Origin: Heterocephalus glaber
Taxonomy: Eukaryota; Chordata; Mammalia; Rodentia; Bathyergidae
Assembly (NCBI RefSeq): GCF_000247695.1
Contig: NW_004624734.1
Location: forward strand, 10,300,658-10,364,657
Reading direction: 5' to 3'
Length of the DNA: 64,000 nucleotides
The notes beneath the pieces were generated by a model, which worked only from the letters and a program-made list of their open reading frames with translations, did not search any database and was not told where the DNA came from. Shown here one piece after another: positions 57,848 to 64,000 of this stretch. Both the position numbers and the translations under genes were made by a program. Within the stretch, counting starts at the first letter, position 1; each line of letters opens with the position of its first letter.

Positions 57848-58250
57848 CCAGACTTCCCTCCAGGTTTATGTATTCATTATAACCTGAGTTCCCATGAATC
57901 AAGGTGTGAATGCGCTGGAGAGACCGCTCTGAGAGCCTCACACTAGCAGCGTCCAGGGGGAACAAGGCTCAGCACATTTTCCCTAGACAGAGACCCCTCT
58001 TCTGGGAAGGAGGAAGGAGAGACCCAGGAAGGGACGGCCAGCCAGGGAGCCGTGGGAGCTGGGCCCAGGGTTAGTACTGAGTCCTGGGACGCCTCTGACC
58101 CAGAGGTGGAACATCAGCTGCTAAATTAAGCACCCTTGCAGGGCTGGTGCCCTGGCTCCCAGCCCTGGCTGCCTCTCTGTATCAGTTTATTTGGGTTTCA
58201 AATAACGAAGCTGGAGAGGGACAGATCCAATCCTTGGCCTGGGCAGTGTT
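57251..58250. other. Intergenic DNA with (AC)n tract
   Basis: A 32-bp (AC)n microsatellite lies at 57811-57842. Otherwise there are no recognised features. Confidence 0.6.
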
Positions 58251-60244
58251 TTCTTTTTTTGGGGGGGGGGCAAGAGCCAAGTGCTGGGAGGGGGAAGGGA
58301 GCCTGGGGGAGAGGAAGGTGGAGGGAGCAAGGAGCACGTCTGGGAAAATTTCCCTCCCTCCTTCTAGGCACACCATCCTGCTGGAGCACTGTGCAACCTC
58401 CTGGAAAACTGGAGAACCTCAAGGGATAAGGCAAACTCCAGGGAGAGAAGATGGTCTCCCCAGTGACAGGAGCAAAGCATCACTGTGACTGGCAGGAGGG
58501 AAGGGCAGTTACCCCACAGGCTCACCACACCCAGATGCGGCGTGCACTCTCAAGGTGAGGCCCATCTCCCAGCAGCGATTCCTAGGTCTAAGGAAGGGCA
58601 GTGAGGCCTTCTCAGGGGCCTTTGCAGCCAGTGGGGCCTTCCTGAGTCATGACTGATGCTTCCGATAAGAGCAAAGGGGACAGACCAGCATGAGCTCAGC
58701 AGCAAGCATGAGCAAAGCTATGGCCACAGTGGAATGCACAGCTCCCGGCTCTAAACACCACTTTCCACACCAATCCCCAGTCCTCCCTGATCGGGAGCCT
58801 GGGTGACCGAGGCCCTATCCCTGCCCAGGCCTGCCCCAGCCAAGACCTGTCTGCAGCGAAGCCCAGCCCATGCACACAGGCTGCCTGCTGTGAGCTTTGA
58901 CTCTCTCCAGGGAGGGTCTTACCTGAGAGGGCAGCCCAGCAGGGTGGGGCCTGGGCCTGGGATGGGGACCAGGGAGTGGGCTGTCTTCTGGGGGCTTGCT
59001 GGCCCACCCTATGCAGATAGAATCTTCCTCAATGAGGATGCTGCCCACACACAACCCAGTGTCCAGCCTATGCCATGGAGTTGAATGAGCCCAGCCCATT
59101 CCTCACTTGCTGGGGGCCCTGGCTGCAGCCTCTGAGTCTCTGAATTCAATTTCATCTTCTGAGAGTGGTGGACTGAAAACTGCTGTGGGCATTCTGACAT
59201 TGGGGAATTAACTAGAAACTCTAAGCTCAAACTGCCACCAGGGCCCAGCAGGCCATACTCATTGACCAGGCTTCTTCCCCTCATGGCCTTCTGCAGAAGG
59301 GTGGGTCATCTCCCATGGGCCTTGGGGTGCACAGTACCAGAGGCGCCTGGCCAAGTCACTTGGCCTCCCCAAAGCTTGGATCACCCTTGGGAACTTGGAG
59401 CAAATTTGAATCCCAAGTGGCCCGGAAGCCCAAGTTAGCTGCTGGGAACAGGTTTTCCATGAACATAAATGTGTTCTCGGCAGAGCTGACAGATTCCTGT
59501 CACCCATCATCTGGAAGCCAAGGTCCCCAACAAGACCAGACTGCAGCAGACCCAGATTCCTTGGTGGGATCAGCCACAGCCATGTTGGACTCTACACATC
59601 CTGCTGGACACAATGGCTCCTGGCCACCCGGCCAGTACCAGTGGACCCTGGGGGAGGCGTCACCATCCTGATGTTACAAGTGAGGGACCGAGGTCCTCAT
59701 AGGACCTGCCTTGCTCCAGCAATGGTGACATCCCCTCCCCTAGCACACGGCCTCTGTCTCCAGAGGACTGAGGGGCATAGCAGCAAAAACCATCAGGACT
59801 GGGCAGGCCTTGCAGTTGTTACATCTATGCCTCTTCTCAAGGATGGGGAAACTGAGTCTACAGGATCAGAAGGGCCTCTAGCCCTCTGAAAAGTGGTGTT
59901 CCCTCACATCTCCCACACTAGTGTGGATTTAGGGGTTGATAATCACATCATGGCATGGGCTCCAAAATCCAAGCAGGATAAATGGGATGAGCTGGAGGGG
60001 CATAAGCCAGACAGCAGGCTGGACACCATGTGGGAGATGCTGCTGACCCTGGGGACCCCAGGAAGGCTGTGGTTCACAACAGACCACAAACTTCAGAGCC
60101 ACGACCAGCCAGGGACTTTAGCCCAGGCAGTCTGAGTGTCAGCTTCTCACACCTTTGTTCCCACCCACAGGCAGTCAGGCTGGAGGCCACTCCCAGTACA
60201 GAATCACTTGTAAGGTGAGGTCTTGATCTCCCTGTGGAGCCCAG
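58251..60244. other. Intergenic DNA, no gene recognised
   Basis: A G-run lies at 58260-58270. The rest is GC-moderate unique-looking sequence with many short frames and no conserved exon. Confidence 0.45.
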
Positions 60245-60400
60245 AGGCTAAAAGCCCAGACTCTGGAGTTATCTGCCAGATCAGCCACCTGCTAGCTGTG
60301 TGACCTTGTACAACTCAACCTCTCTGAGTCCTGGTCTCCTGATCTATGCAAAGGGAAAAATGACACTAGCCATGGCTCACAGGGGGGTTGCAAGGGTTGA
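60245..60400 (+). repeat. MIR element, well preserved
   Basis: The order 'agcccagactctggagttat ... gctagctgtgtgaccttgta ... tctctgagtcctggtctcc ... gggttgcaagggttgaa' spans most of the MIR consensus. Confidence 0.8.
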
Positions 60401-61416
60401 ACCACATATATGTGTGTGTATACGTAATGTACAGTAATACCCGAGCATTCTGTGCACCATGCTTACATATATATATCTGTGTATATACTGTACATTGTAC
60501 AGATGTGATATATATTCATGCAGATAGTTTATTTTATGAAAAATAAAACAAAATCTCATAACAAATAATAGGAGAATAACGATAGCTAATACATTGTATA
60601 TCATTACCTTCAAAGTAGTCACTCAGAGTACAAGACATAGCTAAAGAAGATCCTCTCTTATAAAGAAGAAACTGTATTACACATTTGTTTTATTGTATTG
60701 TATAATACATAATTCTTGGGGAGCAGGAGAGCTGAGGAGCAGGAGGGGCCTGCAACTCTCCACTCCTAGAGGGTGGCTTTGAATCTTTCATGGCTGCCCC
60801 CAGGATGGGGGCGTTGGCATTTCCAGTGCAGTGTAACTCTTACCCAGGGTGCCGGCTCAATGACCGCCTCACAAGGAGCTCCAAAAACCACTGGGGAAAA
60901 CACAGCTGTGGCTACAGCAACTTGAAGACCCAGCATGGGGCATAAGGAAGGTTGGGGCTCTCCCTTAAACAGGACGGGGATGCCTCTCTCGGGCTCAGCT
61001 CTGCAGGGATCCTGTCCCCTGCTGTAGCTGGTGCTTGGACACACATGTGCCCCCAGGGTGCCCAGCCAACACACCCGCCTCACACAAGGCTGACTTTCCT
61101 CAGAGACTGACAGGCACAGAGAAGAGGCGGCATGCATCCCCCGGTTGGCAGGAGAGCAAGCGGAGACTGAGGCTTGCAAAAGAAGTATTTGGTTGTCTCT
61201 TGTGTTCTAAAAATAGAGTCTTTTTGGTGCATGTGTAGGATGTGTAAACTAACAACCACATGGGCAGGAGAGGCCCTGGCACAGTGGAAAGACTTGGACC
61301 TGGCCCAGCGTGCCTGCCTTACCCTTCTAGAAAGCTCTCCTGATGCAAACTTTCCTGTCTCTGGAGCCCTGAGAAATGGAGGCTGTGGCTGGAGTGTAGA
61401 GCTGTTAAGAATACAG
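60401..61416. other. AT-rich block then unique intergenic DNA
   Basis: Positions 60401-60715 are AT-rich with TATATA and TGTACA words that may be a decayed DNA transposon. Positions 60716-61416 are GC-moderate with no recognised feature. Confidence 0.4.
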
Positions 61417-61618
61417 AATAAGCTGGACTCGGTGTCACACACCTGTAATCCCAGCACTGTAGGAGGCTGAGGCAGGAGGATTGCAAGTTCCAGTCCACTC
61501 TGGGCAACTTAGCAAGACCCTGTCTCAAAACAAAAAATAAAAAAGGGGTGAGGATATAGCTCAGTGTGAAGCCCCTGGGTTCAACTCCTGGTACTGCAAA
61601 ACCAAACCAAAGCAAAGA
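61417..61618 (+). repeat. B1-ID composite SINE
   Basis: B1 body ('cctgtaatcccagcactgta', 'ggaggattgcaagttccagt'), A-rich linker, and ID tail ('gtgaggatatagctcagtgt ... ttcaactcctggtactgc'). Full length. Confidence 0.92.
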
Positions 61619-62097
61619 ATACAAAACATACCCCAGACTTGGCTCCTCTGAAACCAGTGGCGCAGCACTTAGCTCCTGAGTCCCCTGATTTTGTTCCCTG
61701 AGAACAAAAATTGTAGGTGTAAATCAGTTGGATTTCAAATCCAGCCTACTTGAATGTTTTCAAAACACAGAAACAAAAAAAGGGGGGTGGGATTATTTTG
61801 GAAGATAATTATTTTGTGAATCTGCATGTCCAAACTTTATCACACATAATTTCAAAGTACTCACTGGCTGGATAAAGTTCAGTTAGTGTTTGCTGTTCCC
61901 CTTTGCAAATGGACACCCTCATGCACTCATGCACACCTGTTGGCATGTACATGCCCCAGGCAGGTTGGCCCTTTAGGAAGCTCAGGGACACCATGGCCAT
62001 CGGCATTTTATGGCCAAGGAGAAGGAGGCAAAGACTCGAAAACATGTTTCCACGTTTGCTCAGTAAATGCAGAATCTGGAATTTTAAAGTGTCTCTT

Positions 62098-62255
62098 CTG
62101 CCCAGGAGGCTGAGGCAGGAGGATCAGAAGTTCCAGTCAGTCTGGGCAACTTTGTGGGATTCTGTTTCAAACTTTAAAAAATAATAATAAAAAAAGGGCT
62201 GGGATGTAGCTCAGTGGTAGAGTTGCCTCTGGTTCAATGACCAGCATCAGACAGG
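62098..62255 (+). repeat. B1-ID composite SINE, 5'-truncated
   Basis: It lacks the first part of B1. It begins 'gcccaggaggctgaggcagg' and keeps the A-rich linker and an ID tail with 'gctgggatgtagctcagtgg' and a shortened 3' end. Confidence 0.85.
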
Positions 62256-64000
62256 CACAGGCACACCTTTCTCTCTTCTTTCTTTTCTTACCTTACTTTC
62301 CAATTTTCCTGGTGTCTCTCAAGTTAGCCAGTCCCCTCCAAACTGCAGTGTCATAGTTCCTGGCCTGGCCACTGTAGAGCATGTGACTGGGTCACAGAGG
62401 CCCTGGCTTGCCAACCTCCAGGGTATGCTCGGTGCCAGATGCCCTGCTGTCCAGCTGGGCTTTGGGGTGAGGGCAGACTTGGTGGCAAGGCAGGGCCTCC
62501 TCTGGGGCCCTCTCAGCTGGCCTCCCAGTCTTTGTCTGGCCCTGTATTTAATGTCACTCCTTCCCTAAGTGTCTGTGAGCCACATGTCCTGAGGTACTCT
62601 CCTGGGAGGAGGGATAGGAACATATGGAGGAGAGGAGCATCATCAAGGAGGAGGAGGAGGAGTCAGTGGAAGGGTTGGGAGCCAACAGATAGGGGAGATG
62701 CACACGCTCTGAGTTTTGGCAGGTGGTCCTTGTTTAGGGCACAGACCTGAGCTTTAGCACTGGCAGCTCTGGAAACCCCCAGGGGCTGGACGGGCCCAGA
62801 GGGCAGGGAGCATGGAAGGAAGGACAAAGCCCAGGGCTCTACTACATCCTGCAGCAGGCAGTGGGGAGGCTTTTAAGTTAAGAGGAACCAGAAAATCTGG
62901 TGACCTTACAGCCCATTGGAGTGAGACCTCAGGGAATGAGAGTCCCATCAACATCCAGCCACATGTTTGGCCTTGACTCTATGCCTCTTGCTAAGCAGAG
63001 GCAGCTGGGGAACCTGGGCCTGTATGTGGTGTCTGGAGCTCTGTCCCCATTCCCTGTCTTACAGAAAGTCCTCTAAGTACCATCACAAGGATGCAGCTCA
63101 AGGAGGATTAAGAAAGCCTGGTTTCCTTTCCCAGGCTATGCCAGCTGCCCGAGGTGCTGCCAGCCCCAGGCTCTACCCCCGTACCCAGTAGGCGGCCCAG
63201 GGCATTCCCAGGTTCCCTTGCTGTCTGACTCTGGCTGGTCTGGCCACTGAGAGGCCCTGATGGGTGGGACAAGAGGCAAGTCAAGGTCTTCCTGTCTCCG
63301 GCCCCTCCTTTGCTGTGGACAGCTGCTGAGATGTGGCAGGTTCCTCTTGGCTGCAGGACCAGATGGGCAGCTCAGGGCTCATCATTTTCTCCCCCTGCTC
63401 CTTTGGCTCAAGGGTGGTAACACAACTTTCAGAACCCTGGACCCCTGTCACCTCTCTGCCCTTTCATTCCCTTCTCTTCAGTCAACACTTCTGCATGCAC
63501 CTGCTGTCTTTTATAGGTAGGGCCATCAGATAGAATGTAGAAGGCCTAGCAAAATCTGAATTTCAGATAAACTACAAATACTATTTACATTCGTATTTTA
63601 TACTATTTTTCATATAAATATGCCCCAAATATCATACAGGATATAATGATACCAAACAGTGACTTGCTGCTTATCGGAAATTCACATCTAACTGGGTGTC
63701 TTGTGTTTTGCTTTCTAAGTCTTACAGTCCAACTTTCAGGGCCCCTGATTGATGCATCAATGTGTCCTGCAGGGCATGGAGCATTTCCAGCCACCTTTCC
63801 ACTTCCTACAGGAGTAGGTGGACTTGGCAGCTCTGCCAGGCAGAGAGAGTTTGGAGCTGCTTCTTTCTGATGTTGGGTGGTGGAGGCTTTTCTGCAGACA
63901 GGAGCCATGCTCTAAAGATGAGGAAGTGAGAAGATTCGTCAAAATGTAACCCCAGTTGCCTGTCATCAGTCCGCAGAATGCTTCCAGGGACATGGGCACC
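62256..64000. other. Intergenic DNA to window end, no gene recognised
   Basis: A short (GGA)n stretch lies at 62636-62663. Otherwise the sequence is unique-looking. No exon of the next expected gene upstream of ASB2 in other mammals (OTUB2) was recognised. Confidence 0.45.

Noticed and set aside
36301..64000. Search for OTUB2 or other neighbouring-gene exons, tRNA genes and CRISPR-like arrays
   Set aside because: No matching peptide was seen. tRNA-like boxes occur only inside ID and MIR SINEs. The CCAT array is a simple repeat, and CRISPR is not expected in a mammalian genome.

Overview
This is a stretch of mammalian nuclear DNA with ordinary, long-intron gene structure. It is filled with old mammalian repeats (MIR, L1M, hAT-Charlie and Tigger DNA transposons, MaLR LTRs). 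It also carries rodent-specific SINEs: tRNA-derived ID elements and B1-ID composites. That repeat mix, and the lack of the B2/B4 and muroid LTR background, points to a non-muroid rodent of the squirrel-related/beaver type. The species guess is inference only.

Two protein-coding genes are present, in the same neighbour relationship as on human 14q32. FAM181A lies on the + strand, with its CDS at 12308-13180, a CpG-rich 5' region near 11.3-11.6 kb and a poly(A) signal at 13567. ASB2 lies on the - strand and occupies roughly 17.27-43.6 kb. The two genes converge tail to tail, with about 3.7 kb between their poly(A) signals.

All coding exons of ASB2 can be read. There are two alternative first coding exons. 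The beta form starts at 43541 and carries a ubiquitin-interacting motif. The alpha form starts at 36831 and is made by extending exon 2 upstream of its splice acceptor. Eight shared exons run down to the SOCS-box exon ending at 17739. Summed exon lengths give intact proteins of 635 residues (beta) and 587 residues (alpha), the sizes I know for the human isoforms, with no frameshift or stop.

Layout: 1-11 kb is intergenic (MaLR LTR, nested SINEs, an L1M fragment at 5.1-6.7 kb, and a conserved-looking non-repeat block at 10.5-10.8 kb). FAM181A occupies 11.3-13.6 kb. From 13.6 to 17.3 kb is the intergenic gap, with a MaLR LTR. From 17.3 to 43.5 kb is ASB2, whose introns hold a 5'-truncated L1 with target duplications, SINEs, microsatellites and a Z-DNA-prone tract. 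From 43.5 to 64 kb is upstream intergenic DNA: a CCAT-type satellite, Tigger and mariner MITEs, a solo LTR inside an L1M, and no gene I can support.

The two genes act in different pathways. ASB2 is the substrate receptor of a cullin-5 ubiquitin ligase. FAM181A carries a YAP-like TEAD-binding loop. I found no previously undescribed gene system. The most unusual structure is a ~230-bp segment present twice in opposite orientation (41006-41239 and 42037-42268). The second copy interrupts an old hAT-Charlie element, so it looks like a local templated insertion.
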